From contig CALIEL010000214.1 of NCBI GenBank assembly GCA_938022235.1, forward strand, positions 1 to 15,089: a stretch of DNA of 15,089 nt, read 5' to 3'. Every line of letters begins with the position of its first letter. Within the stretch, counting starts at the first letter, position 1. Below, one piece after another: positions 6,708 to 14,668 of this stretch. This DNA comes from Oribacterium parvum (GTDB lineage: Bacteria; Bacillota; Clostridia; Lachnospirales; Lachnospiraceae). The position numbers and the translations under genes were made by a program. Under the pieces are notes generated by a model. That model made no database searches. It saw only the letters and a list, made by a program, of their open reading frames with translations, and was not told the DNA's origin.

Positions 6708-8315
6708 ATGAGGAGCGTCTGCCAAGGAGATATTTTCCGCTATATAAACGAAGAACTACGGGTGACCCAGAAGGCCATGTGTTCTATTTTTAATAAGGTT
6801 CGTGAAGGAAACATGACCGAGACTCGTATCAGTGAAATCAAACAGGGTAAGCGGAAAGGGTATCGCGGATTAAAAACTGCGGCTTCTCTTTGCTTTACAG
6901 AGTACTTTCAACAGCAGGATTCAGCCTACACCCTTCGAAATTTGCGTCAGTTTTTGAAAAGGGAAGAGCTTAGCTTTCCCGGTTCTGAAAATGAAGATGA
7001 GGACTTGGAAAGCTATGCCCTTCGCTTTTTAGAGTATGGGCTGGATAACTGCCTGTGTCCCGGGGAGCTTACGGAGGAAAATGCAGTGGGAGAGGCATCT
7101 ATGGATGCTTCCGTGGATAGGGTTGTCGAGCCTTCTACGAATATTCCTATGAATATTCCGATGGATTCTTTCGGGAATCCGGTAATGGAAACAACGCTTC
7201 CGAAAGCAGAACAGGCCATCCCCCTTCTCCCGGAGCCCCGGGGAGCGGACTTTACGGCAGAGAACCCCTTGGGGAAGAAAATCTTGGATAACAGAAATTG
7301 CTTTTTCTTTACCGTTGGCGTGATTGCCTTGGTGTTCTTCATAATGCACTTAGGAAAAATGAATACCCTGGACATATTTTTGCAGTGCATCCGGCTTTCT
7401 CCCTTCGCCTTTTTTACTTTGAGCTTTATGCTGGCGGTTTCCCCCTTCTTTTTGGGACTGGTGGATACGGCAATAACGGTATTTTTTTATTGTCAAAGGA
7501 ACCCCGCAGTGGAGGTTAAGCTGAAAGAAATTTTCTACATTGCAAAATACGGAGATAGCCGGAGAGTGATTCCCGGAATGGGGCGCTATGACCTGTCTCC
7601 CAAGCTCATTATTTACTCTTTGGGCTGCAACCTATTCGGGGCCTTTTCCTCTATGGCATTTTACATTTTCCTACGAAGCATTCCGGACTTTGCAAGCTAT
7701 GTGGGAAAGGGACACTTTGTCCCCGTGGCCAACATTTCCCTGGCCTTTAATATGCTGGTCACCTTTGTGCACAGCTTTTTTCTCTTTACCAGGGAGCCCA
7801 TGCATACATTTTGTGCCAGCGAGGAGAACCCGGATACCAAGAAAATGGATCGTTTGCATGTGATTGCAAACAGCTTTCATATGATTTTCAATATGACCTT
7901 TAATGCGATAGGAATCCTCTTGGTTTTGGTTTACGGCTATATGCATGGGGGAGAGGGGACATTGCTTTTATCCCCGGGTTTTGCCGTAGCGCTCTTTTTC
8001 ATCTACGGCTTCCTGTGGTTTTCCTCCTGTTCTCCCTTTGCCGTGGAGTTCAATGCGGAATGCGCCGGTTCCTTTATCATTATTTTCCCCATCGTTTTCG
8101 TGCTGAGCACCCTCTATGCCATTCTTTGCTTTAAAGCGGGACTGGGCACCTTTTTGGTACACGGGGTAAATGTTGTTGTGCTGGTAGTATGGTTGCTTTC
8201 CTTCCTGAAAGATCGGGTTCGCAGCATTTTCCCTCTTATGCGAATGCATAGAGCCTACTTTCTTCTCTACGCTTTACTGATTTTTTTCTTTTTCTTACTG
8301 GCGGCACATCTCTAA
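6708..8315 (+). CDS. Unrecognised protein: XRE-like N-terminus joined to polytopic membrane domain
   Basis: A 535-aa protein that I cannot assign to a family. Residues 17-63 read like an XRE-type helix-turn-helix: a VTQKAM helix, then TETRISEIKQGKRKG resembling the recognition helix plus 'E-x-G-K-R' turn, then LKTAASLC. Residues 64-196 are hydrophilic, partly acidic, with a Pro/Met-rich patch (IPMNIPMD near 146-153). From about 198 there are eight or nine membrane helices (198-216, 230-260, 299-323, 340-361, 389-411, 423-441, 453-475, 482-500, 514-533). A cytoplasmic or loop segment at 262-297 contains the RxVIPGMGRYDLSPK motif. The ATG follows GAAGGAG (6691-6697) at a rather long spacing of 10. 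The gene lies alone between a promoter and a terminator. A membrane-tethered regulator is an inference; the HTH match is moderate and the domain might instead be a protein-interaction helix bundle. Confidence 0.75.
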   Translation: MRSVCQGDIFRYINEELRVTQKAMCSIFNKVREGNMTETRISEIKQGKRKGYRGLKTAASLCFTEYFQQQDSAYTLRNLRQFLKREELSFPGSENEDEDLESYALRFLEYGLDNCLCPGELTEENAVGEASMDASVDRVVEPSTNIPMNIPMDSFGNPVMETTLPKAEQAIPLLPEPRGADFTAENPLGKKILDNRNCFFFTVGVIALVFFIMHLGKMNTLDIFLQCIRLSPFAFFTLSFMLAVSPFFLGLVDTAITVFFYCQRNPAVEVKLKEIFYIAKYGDSRRVIPGMGRYDLSPKLIIYSLGCNLFGAFSSMAFYIFLRSIPDFASYVGKGHFVPVANISLAFNMLVTFVHSFFLFTREPMHTFCASEENPDTKKMDRLHVIANSFHMIFNMTFNAIGILLVLVYGYMHGGEGTLLLSPGFAVALFFIYGFLWFSSCSPFAVEFNAECAGSFIIIFPIVFVLSTLYAILCFKAGLGTFLVHGVNVVVLVVWLLSFLKDRVRSIFPLMRMHRAYFLLYALLIFFFFLLAAHL

Positions 8316-8349
8316 AAGATACTTTATAAACAGTTTTGAAAATACCTAT

Positions 8350-8396
8350 GGCGCAGATTTTGGAAAATGAATTTTCCGGAATTTGCGCCTGTTTTT
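8350..8396 (+). terminator. Intrinsic terminator after the HTH/membrane gene
   Basis: A 19-base stem, 8350-8368 with 8371-8389 (GGCGCA... / ...TGCGCC), is complementary throughout apart from one A-G mismatch-type position and G-U-compatible positions. It is followed by TGTTTTT and, after a second GCGCC, by TTTTTT at 8402-8407. It lies 35 bases after the stop codon. Confidence 0.8.
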
Positions 8397-8410
8397 GCGC
8401 CTTTTTTCCA

Positions 8411-8444
8411 CTTACACCAAACTTACACCCCCTGTAAGTGTAAG
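8411..8444. promoter_or_regulatory. Inverted and direct copies of CTTACAC
   Basis: CTTACACC occurs at 8411-8418 and 8422-8429, and GTGTAAG at 8438-8444 is the inverted copy; ACTTACA (8421-8427) / TGTAAGT (8433-8439) is an alternative pairing. Clustered half-sites of this kind, 210-240 bases before a surface-protein gene, could be an operator. No matching regulator family is recognised. Confidence 0.35.
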
Positions 8445-8479
8445 AAAAGGGAAGTGTATTCCTGCGATTTTTTTGCTAG

Positions 8480-8610
8480 AACCAAAGCAACACGACGAAG
8501 CGAGTAGTTCATCCGAGGGCACACTTGGGTTTGCCATACGGCCAGAGTTAATCCGTCAGGAAGCCGTTCATCAAATGACACGCTGATGGGTTGAAAACTA
8601 CTACGTGAAT
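8480..8610. other. GC-richer spacer block: possible structured RNA or tnpB 3' remnant
   Basis: Within the 338-base spacer this block is visibly richer in GC than its surroundings and has nested pairing: GTAGTT (8504-8509) with AACTAC (8596-8601), CATC (8510-8513) with GATG (8585-8588), or a local hairpin CATCA (8569-8573) / TGATG (8584-8588), plus GGCA/TGCC at 8518-8535. One frame, ending at the TGA 8584-8586, reads ...GTLGFAIRPELIRQEAVHQMTR. Its R-Q-E-A close to a stop, followed by a hairpin, loosely resembles the C-terminal tail and right-end RNA of IS605-family tnpB elements. No transposase body is present. Both readings are tentative. Confidence 0.25.
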
Positions 8611-8653
8611 AAGAAAAACGCTTGTTTTCAAATGCAGGATAAGGAGGTTATGC

Positions 8654-11314
8654 ATGAGAAGAAGACAGAAACAAATCCTTGCCTTTTTTGTTTCTTTGGC
8701 GATGGTAGGCAGTGCTACGATTCCGGCGTATGCGGAGCAGGAAAATATAGCATCTGAAACCATTGTGAAGGAAACAACCGAGACAAAGTCGGAGGAAGCA
8801 ATTCCGGAATACGCAGCCGGCTCTTTGGAAAAGAAAGAGGGAGAAGCAGAAGGCAAAGAAGTACAAGTACCGGACGAAACAAAGCAAGTATCAGAAGAAA
8901 AAGCAGAAGAAAAAGCAGAAGAAAAAGCAGAAGAAGTAAAAGGAAAGGAAGAAGCGGAAGACAAAGAAATTTCGAGAAAAGAAGAAAATACCTATTCTAT
9001 CGTAGATCTGAGCAAGCTGAAAAGCGGCTTGAAGGAGACGGAAGAGGAAGGCATTGAAGAAGCTCCCGCAGCAGAAAATGTGTCCTTGTTCGGATATTCC
9101 GGATTTAGGTCGGTGGGCGGTAAGACGCAAGCACAAGCATTAGCTTGGATTGACCAAAAAGTGGGTACAGGTACTGATTATGGATATGGCGTGCAGTGCG
9201 TTAACTTAATCTATGATTATTATAAGTTCCTTGGACAGCCATCTCCCGGAGGACATGCTTACTATTTTGTGACAAAAGCCCTACCTAGTGGCTGGATAAG
9301 GCTTAATAATAGTGCTACGCCTCAACCGGGGGATATCGTGGTCTTTGGAGCATGGACGGGATATTATAGAGAATATGGTCATATTGGCCTAGTACGTGAA
9401 GTCACAAATAATCAGTTTAGATTTCTTGATTATAATGGAACTGGAAAATATGACTTAGGTACTTGGCGTTGGAAGTCCCTTCATGATTTTACCTGTCTGA
9501 TTCGCCCTGATTTTGTTACACCACCTCCCAAGCCGGATCGTTTACCCCTCCCGGCCAATGGCAGTGATAAAAGTATTGCCGATGGCGATTATCTGATTAC
9601 TTCATTATTATCGGAAGGAAGATGTCTTGCTTATGGCGGGAATGGTCAGAGCGGGCAAAATGTTTTCCTTAGAGATTATTACACCTGGGGAGATACGCCC
9701 TATTACTGGCATCTGGAAAGACAGGCGGATGATAGTTTTATAATCCGTTCTAAAGGGGGAACGATTTTAGATGTGAATGGAGGCCCCGGAGCAGCAGGCA
9801 ATGGACCGAATATTCAGGTATGGAATGAAACAGGAACCAATGCTAATCAGCGTTTTTATATTGTAAAGAGTGATGATGGAAACGGCTATCAGCTTATTCC
9901 AAAGTGTTCCGGATTTAGAGTGGATGTGGACAATGCAGGAATAACAGATGGTACGAATGTTCGGCAATATGAACCGAATGGCTCTTACGCTCAGCGTTTT
10001 AACCTGGTGAAATACAATAAACCGAAGGTAAATGAAAAGAGTGCTCCGGAAGTGAAGAGTGCAGGCTATGTGCTCCGTTCCAAGCTTTCATCGGATAAAG
10101 CGGTAGTTGTGGAAAAGGGCAATCCCACAAAGTTGGGAACCAACGTACTTCTTTGGGATTACAACAAGACAACGCCGGATGCTACGGCAGTTTGGAACTT
10201 GGAAAAGCAGTCTGACGGTAGCTTCTTGGTAAAGAATCAATACAATAATCAGTACTTGGACGTGGTGGCAGATGGTCTTAGTGACCGTGTCAACATTTTA
10301 ACCTGGGAGAAGCATGGTAAACTCAGTGAACAGTGGTATGTGGTGGCTAATGGAGACGGAACCTACCGTTTTGTAAATAAGGGCTCTGGAAAAGTGGTGG
10401 ATATTACCGGCGGACTGACGGCGAATGGCACCAATGTTCAGCAGTATCTTTGGCACGGACATGACGCGCAAAGATTCTACTTGGACAGATACCCTGCGGC
10501 AGTGTATTATAATGTCACATTCAAGGGAATGAACGGAGAAAACTTATCTACCCAGCGAGTAGAAAAAGGAGAAAATGCAAGCTATCCTTCCGCACCTCTT
10601 GTACAGGGCTATGAATTTACCGGCTGGGATAAGGATGCAAGAAATGTGCAGGGAAATATAACTATTACAGCGCAGTATAAAAAGAAGGCACAGACCGGTG
10701 GCAACAGCGGCGGTTCTTCAAGCGGTTCCTCCGGCAGTACTTCCGGTGGAGGCAGCAGTTCCGGCAGCAGTAAGCCTTCAGGAGGAGGCAGTGGATCTTC
10801 CGGTGGCGGAAGCAGCTTCTCCGGCAGTTCCTCCGGTAGCGGTTCTTCCGGCGGCGGTGGAGGTGGCGGAAGCTCCTCCGGTGGCTTCGGAAAGCCCAGC
10901 GTTAGCGGCGGAAATGTAGGACAGGTTCTCGGCGTAGAGCGTTCATTAGCAGGCGGACAATGGATGCAGGACGGAACCGGCTGGTGGTATAAAAAGCTAG
11001 ACGGAAGCTATCCCAAGAACAACTGGGGAAATGAAGATTACAACGGTAAGACCTATTGGTATTACTTCCTGGATTCTGGCTATATGGCAACAGGATGGAT
11101 AGAGTTAAACGGTAGCAAATACTATCTCTTCCCAACTTCCGACGGTTGGAAAGGAAGAATGGTAACAGGCTGGCAGTGGATTGACGGCTATTGCTACTAT
11201 TTTGAAGAAGGCGGAGCAAATCAGGGAAGACTTTATCGGAACGAGCAAAAAGACGGCTATCAATTAGATAGTGAAGGTCGATGGACTGTAAATGGAAAGC
11301 CGGTAAAGAGATAA
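8654..11314 (+). CDS. Secreted CHAP-domain cell-wall hydrolase with ricin-type lectin and cell-wall-binding repeats
   Basis: An 886-aa multidomain exported protein. A signal peptide (1-27) ends AYA|E. An acidic Lys/Glu region (28-140) includes a 12-bp-encoded EEKA repeat. A CHAP domain (about 150-287) has the catalytic Cys182 in VQCVNLIYDY, His243 in YGHIGLV and Asn261 as likely third residue; CHAP enzymes are amidases or endopeptidases of peptidoglycan. Two ricin-type beta-trefoil lectin domains (PF14200-like; about 310-453 and 470-612) show LDV/VDI...NGTNVQ.Y...QRF repeats. An InlB B-repeat (617-676, ending GYEFTGWDK...ITAQYKKK) follows. A Gly/Ser linker (682-753) leads to glucan/choline-binding-like W-Y repeats (768-860) that should tether it to the wall. 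AAGGAGG at 8641-8647 fixes the start. A role in wall turnover or adhesion is inferred. Confidence 0.9.
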   Translation: MRRRQKQILAFFVSLAMVGSATIPAYAEQENIASETIVKETTETKSEEAIPEYAAGSLEKKEGEAEGKEVQVPDETKQVSEEKAEEKAEEKAEEVKGKEEAEDKEISRKEENTYSIVDLSKLKSGLKETEEEGIEEAPAAENVSLFGYSGFRSVGGKTQAQALAWIDQKVGTGTDYGYGVQCVNLIYDYYKFLGQPSPGGHAYYFVTKALPSGWIRLNNSATPQPGDIVVFGAWTGYYREYGHIGLVREVTNNQFRFLDYNGTGKYDLGTWRWKSLHDFTCLIRPDFVTPPPKPDRLPLPANGSDKSIADGDYLITSLLSEGRCLAYGGNGQSGQNVFLRDYYTWGDTPYYWHLERQADDSFIIRSKGGTILDVNGGPGAAGNGPNIQVWNETGTNANQRFYIVKSDDGNGYQLIPKCSGFRVDVDNAGITDGTNVRQYEPNGSYAQRFNLVKYNKPKVNEKSAPEVKSAGYVLRSKLSSDKAVVVEKGNPTKLGTNVLLWDYNKTTPDATAVWNLEKQSDGSFLVKNQYNNQYLDVVADGLSDRVNILTWEKHGKLSEQWYVVANGDGTYRFVNKGSGKVVDITGGLTANGTNVQQYLWHGHDAQRFYLDRYPAAVYYNVTFKGMNGENLSTQRVEKGENASYPSAPLVQGYEFTGWDKDARNVQGNITITAQYKKKAQTGGNSGGSSSGSSGSTSGGGSSSGSSKPSGGGSGSSGGGSSFSGSSSGSGSSGGGGGGGSSSGGFGKPSVSGGNVGQVLGVERSLAGGQWMQDGTGWWYKKLDGSYPKNNWGNEDYNGKTYWYYFLDSGYMATGWIELNGSKYYLFPTSDGWKGRMVTGWQWIDGYCYYFEEGGANQGRLYRNEQKDGYQLDSEGRWTVNGKPVKR
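8894..8935 (+). repeat. 12-bp coding tandem repeat (EEKA)
   Basis: GAAGAAAAAGCA is present as three exact copies (8894-8905, 8906-8917, 8918-8929) plus a half copy. It lies inside the acidic spacer of the CHAP protein and is in frame, so copy-number change would only lengthen or shorten the spacer. Confidence 0.85.
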
Positions 11315-11331
11315 GATTTACCGGGGAACTG

Positions 11332-11365
11332 ATACCGGCGGTGGCTTTTTTGCTACCGCTGGTAT
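11332..11365 (+). terminator. Strong hairpin after the CHAP gene, probable terminator
   Basis: ATACCGGCGGTGGC (11332-11345) pairs with GCTACCGCTGGTAT (11352-11365), 14 base pairs including two G-U pairs, around a T6 loop. No U-run follows the stem, so it is not a canonical intrinsic terminator; an attenuator or mRNA 3'-end stabiliser is an alternative. It lies 17 bases after the stop. The remaining spacer to 11434 contains a minor GCTTC/GAAGC hairpin (11395-11407). Confidence 0.5.
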
Positions 11366-11434
11366 TGTGGTAAAAAGATAGGGTAAAACTTAAAGCTTCA
11401 AAGAAGCCGATTTACTCGGAATTAGAGGGGGAAA

Positions 11435-13561
11435 ATGATGAACTCTTCCAATTTTTCACAGGAGCAACAGGAAAACGGACGTTATAAACTCATGCAATAC
11501 TTGCCTTTCCTTGTGTTGTTTGTGGCAATATTGCTTCTCTTTTTGCTTTTTTTACACAGGAAGTCCGGAGAGGTAGGGGAGGAAGAGGCATTTTCCTCGG
11601 ATTACAGCAAAGTCTACGGCTCTTATCTTGCCCATTTGGAAGAAAAGGGAGAGGCCATTTCTTCGTATATCTGGCAGTACGGCGGACAGGAAACAGAGGA
11701 TGCAGGGGAAGAAGCAGAGCATAAAGAGGGAAAAACAGTATTGCTTTGGGATATTTTCGGTGACGATACCCCGGAGCTGCTTTACATAGAAGGAAACAGC
11801 GGAAAGGAAGACGGCAGGGTAAGTCAGGCGGATTTGCAGGTGTTTAGCTTTACAGGCGGAAAGCTTGAGCCTCTATGTACCATGGACAGCCTGGACGTTT
11901 TCGCCGGCGGCGGAGTGAACTATACCCTGTTTCAAATTCAAGGGGAAAAGACTCTTTATCTCTATCGGGAAGAGTATGACGGGCAAATGATGGAGCGCCT
12001 TTACCGTTTGAATAACGGCAGTCTCCCTCTAAGCTTTGAAGAAATCGCCAGTCACTCCTACGAACCCTTTGGCGGAGAAGACGTTAGCAAAGACGTGGGA
12101 GAAAATGCCGGGGAAGTTGCCGAAGAAGGCAGTGCAGATGTTAAGAAAGAAAACTCTGAAGAAAATAAAGCAGAAAGTCCGGAAAACAATTTCGGTCAGT
12201 TTACACTGCATGGCAAAGAGGTCAAGGAACAGGAATACCTGAAGCTTTGGGAAGGACTAAAAAAGAGTAAGTCCCATATACTACTTAGCAACGGCAAAAA
12301 CAGCAAGTTTGAGGATTCTCAGGACACTGTAGATGTAATGCAAAAAACTGAAGATAAAGCTTCGAATACTTTGGATGAGTCTCAGAAGCCTGAAAATCGG
12401 TCAGAGAAATCTACCGATCCCTCTGAGGGTACTGCAAAAGAATCGAAGAACAGTAAGAATCAGCCGGTGACTGCTTCTGTAAAAAATATAGCTCTATCCT
12501 ATAACGAAGCTCTGTTCTTCCTGCAAGGACAGATTTTGAAGGAAGGGGATGATTCCGACATTCTCTTGGAGAGCCTTCCGGATTCTCTATTGCTTAGCAT
12601 TTTAGAAAATCTGGAGCAGGGAAGCCCAACCACCGGAGAAGTAAAAAATATGGAAATCCTTTCCGTGAAAAAGGAGGCAGTGGCTTATCGCATTCTACTC
12701 AAATTTATCAGCGAAAGCTTTCCGGAAGAGCAATATCGCTCCTGCCTTGTAGCGGAAAATGCAGGAGAGCAGGGATTGACTTTCACTGTTCAAAAAATGG
12801 TGGAAGCAAGTGCAGAAGAAAAGAGCAAGATGGAAAGTCTGGCTCAGGCACTGCAAGAGGAAGTAGCCGGAGAGGCGGGGGAAGGATTAGATGCAAATGG
12901 AGGTGGACAGGCTGTAGAGACTACGCCACAGACAGAAGCTGTACCCGCAGAAACGGAAGCCCCGGAAACAACGGCAGCAACAGAAGCGGTGAATAACGCA
13001 AGTACCAATAAGGGAACGTGGAAAGAGCAGTTCTATGAGTTTGTAAAGAATGAACGTTACCGTAATGATGTGGATATATTTGATTGGGCTAGTGCGATTA
13101 TTGCTTTATATGACATTACCAATGACGGAGTTCCGGAATTACTGGTTGGTAACCAGAATGGATCCAGCTATAGCGCTACTTGCTTTTATAGAGCGACGGA
13201 AAATGGTGTACGAAAAATAGAAGGGAATATGAGTGTTTATTCCGGTACAGCTTATGCCGGATATAGTAAGAATAGAAACTATCCCGGTTTATTTGGAGGA
13301 TTGTGGTTCCGTGGAAATGCTGACGATTATGAAACAGGACTGAATCGTATGTATTATTACTACTATGATGGCTCAAAAATTGATTCAACAGAAATAGCTA
13401 CTTATACGTATACTGACGATGATGTAAGGCATGATGAACCGGTTACCACGGATACCGCTTTGTATGCTGCTTACTTGGATAAAGGATATATTGATTATAT
13501 TCCTGCCCCGGATGCGTTAAAGATGGGCTGGGATAATTTCGTGAAAAAATATCCCTATTAA
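11435..13561 (+). CDS. Membrane-anchored extracellular protein with two D-x3-D-x2-PEL modules
   Basis: A 708-aa protein with a short cytoplasmic N-terminus, one membrane helix (about 21-40) and a large outside part. Two segments share a sequence pattern: WDIFGDDTPELLYI (105-118) and YDITNDGVPELLVG (559-572). The D-x-x-x-D-x-x-P-E-L pattern resembles the Ca-binding-like loop common in exported Lachnospiraceae proteins and reminiscent of FG-GAP/VCBS or dockerin loops. Between them are acidic, Ser/Asn/Lys-rich low-complexity regions (214-345), a mixed alpha/beta-looking part (350-470) and a Thr/Glu/Pro linker (495-525). The Tyr-rich C-terminal domain (527-708) is probably a folded binding domain. 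Two adjacent ATGs exist; the second (11438) is better spaced from the GAGGGGG site at 11425-11431. It opens an apparent operon with the YARHG gene 30 bases downstream. Function unknown. Confidence 0.85.
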   Translation: MMNSSNFSQEQQENGRYKLMQYLPFLVLFVAILLLFLLFLHRKSGEVGEEEAFSSDYSKVYGSYLAHLEEKGEAISSYIWQYGGQETEDAGEEAEHKEGKTVLLWDIFGDDTPELLYIEGNSGKEDGRVSQADLQVFSFTGGKLEPLCTMDSLDVFAGGGVNYTLFQIQGEKTLYLYREEYDGQMMERLYRLNNGSLPLSFEEIASHSYEPFGGEDVSKDVGENAGEVAEEGSADVKKENSEENKAESPENNFGQFTLHGKEVKEQEYLKLWEGLKKSKSHILLSNGKNSKFEDSQDTVDVMQKTEDKASNTLDESQKPENRSEKSTDPSEGTAKESKNSKNQPVTASVKNIALSYNEALFFLQGQILKEGDDSDILLESLPDSLLLSILENLEQGSPTTGEVKNMEILSVKKEAVAYRILLKFISESFPEEQYRSCLVAENAGEQGLTFTVQKMVEASAEEKSKMESLAQALQEEVAGEAGEGLDANGGGQAVETTPQTEAVPAETEAPETTAATEAVNNASTNKGTWKEQFYEFVKNERYRNDVDIFDWASAIIALYDITNDGVPELLVGNQNGSSYSATCFYRATENGVRKIEGNMSVYSGTAYAGYSKNRNYPGLFGGLWFRGNADDYETGLNRMYYYYYDGSKIDSTEIATYTYTDDDVRHDEPVTTDTALYAAYLDKGYIDYIPAPDALKMGWDNFVKKYPY

Positions 13562-13591
13562 AGTGCTTTTCATGGAAAGAAGGAGTGCCTT

Positions 13592-14647
13592 ATGACGGAA
13601 CAATTCAATGAAAATAAAAATATCGAAAACGCTTCTCCTGAAGAAGAGCAGATTTTCCCCGAAGCTTCATCCCCAAAAGTTGAACCGAGTAATACCGAAA
13701 CTAAACCGGGACAGTATATACCAGGGCTGGTAATTTTTGCTTTAGCAGTGATAGCAGGAGGTGGATTTCTACTACTTCGTCCGAAAAATAATGGGATTGA
13801 TTTAAACGCTTACCTAAAAATTCAATCCGTAGGAGCTGATGGGCAGGGAACTTTAGAGGCTGAAATTGATTGGGATGCTCTCTTGGAAAAAGAGAAGGAG
13901 AACATTCGCTACTCCAAAGAAGCGGAGGAAGGCTTTCTTCCCCTTCTTTATCCGGATGCCGTTGACTATGCCAAGAATATCATTATGCTACCGGATTTTA
14001 GCCAAACTATAGATTTGAAAAATGGAGATACGATTCAATATCATTGGGATTTTTCTGAAGAAAGTGTAAAGAATTTAGCTATTCCCCTTTCTCTTAAAGG
14101 TGGAAGTTATAAAGTATCGGGTTTAACAAAAGAGGATGAAAAGAAAGCTTCTGATGCTACAGACTCAAATAAAGAAAACACTTCAGAGCAAGCTTCATTG
14201 GCAGAAAATAAGAAGGAAGGCGATATGGAGCAGTCAACTGTTTCTATGGAAATGCAGGCTGATGCAAACACTCAGGCCGATGCCAATGCTCAGCCCGGTG
14301 CCAACGTACAGTCCGGTGCAGAGGGAGGCAATGCAGCTGTGCAAAATCCTGCTACAGGAGAGTATCTTTATGCAGAAAGTGCAAGTCGTTTGTTGAGTAC
14401 TGCGGATGTGTCAAATTTCCAAGCCCGATATCCGAACAGCATGTTCCCCGGAGAGAGAAGCATCACCCAAATGATTATCAATGAAATGTATGCCCGGCAC
14501 GGTTACATTTTCAAAGACCAGGCTCTAACGGATTATTTTGCGCAGAAGAGTTGGTATATCCCTAGGACTGCCGATATGGAAGAAATCTACCCTGTCATGA
14601 ATGCTGTGGAACAGGCAAATGTTACGCTTCTTAGAACATACTCTTAA
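13592..14647 (+). CDS. YARHG-domain membrane-anchored extracellular protein
   Basis: A 351-aa protein: an acidic cytoplasmic N-terminus (1-40), one membrane helix (about 42-63), a region with two short beta-rich stretches (68-100, IDLNAYLKIQSVG...TLEAEIDWDALL; 133-178, ending GGSYKVSGL) like those that precede YARHG in Lachnospiraceae proteins, a low-complexity linker (180-255) and a C-terminal YARHG domain (258-350; PF13308). The signature YARHG is at 300-304, followed by YIFKDQALTDYFAQKSWY and a closing helix ending NVTLLRTY. YARHG is an extracellular domain of unknown function, common in Firmicutes and often joined to a membrane helix. The ATG follows AGAAGGAG (13578-13585). It lies 30 bases after the 708-aa protein gene and 21 bases before the next, so co-transcription is likely. 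Confidence 0.9.
   Translation: MTEQFNENKNIENASPEEEQIFPEASSPKVEPSNTETKPGQYIPGLVIFALAVIAGGGFLLLRPKNNGIDLNAYLKIQSVGADGQGTLEAEIDWDALLEKEKENIRYSKEAEEGFLPLLYPDAVDYAKNIIMLPDFSQTIDLKNGDTIQYHWDFSEESVKNLAIPLSLKGGSYKVSGLTKEDEKKASDATDSNKENTSEQASLAENKKEGDMEQSTVSMEMQADANTQADANAQPGANVQSGAEGGNAAVQNPATGEYLYAESASRLLSTADVSNFQARYPNSMFPGERSITQMIINEMYARHGYIFKDQALTDYFAQKSWYIPRTADMEEIYPVMNAVEQANVTLLRTYS
14258..14323 (+). repeat. 18-bp coding tandem repeat in the YARHG-protein linker
   Basis: Three degenerate in-frame units (14258-14275, 14276-14293, 14294-14311) and a partial fourth encode the hexapeptide pattern (A/P)(D/G)ANxQ. The repeat lies in the flexible linker before the YARHG domain. Confidence 0.7.
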
Positions 14648-14668
14648 ATAGAGAAAATGGAGGGGAAA

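Noticed and set aside
7013..7390. Minus-strand open frames of 106-125 codons opposite the HTH/membrane gene
   Set aside because: They lie wholly inside a convincing gene, lack ribosome binding sites and encode no recognisable motif.
8383..8586. 67-codon frame after the terminator
   Set aside because: It starts within the terminator tail and has no ribosome binding site. Only its last ~20 codons draw attention, and these are reported as a possible tnpB remnant rather than a gene.
8480..8610. Cyclic-di-GMP or cyclic-di-AMP riboswitch before the surface-protein gene
   Set aside because: The conserved cores of those riboswitches as I know them are not visible in the block.
8640..8656. ATG at 8650 as alternative start for the CHAP protein
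   Set aside because: It is out of frame with the coding sequence and too close to AAGGAGG; the ATG at 8654 gives the signal peptide at proper spacing.
10698..10919. 73-codon Ala/Val/Pro-rich open frame on the plus strand
   Set aside because: It is a shifted reading of the Gly/Ser linker DNA in the CHAP protein; the repeated GGC/TCC codons create it.
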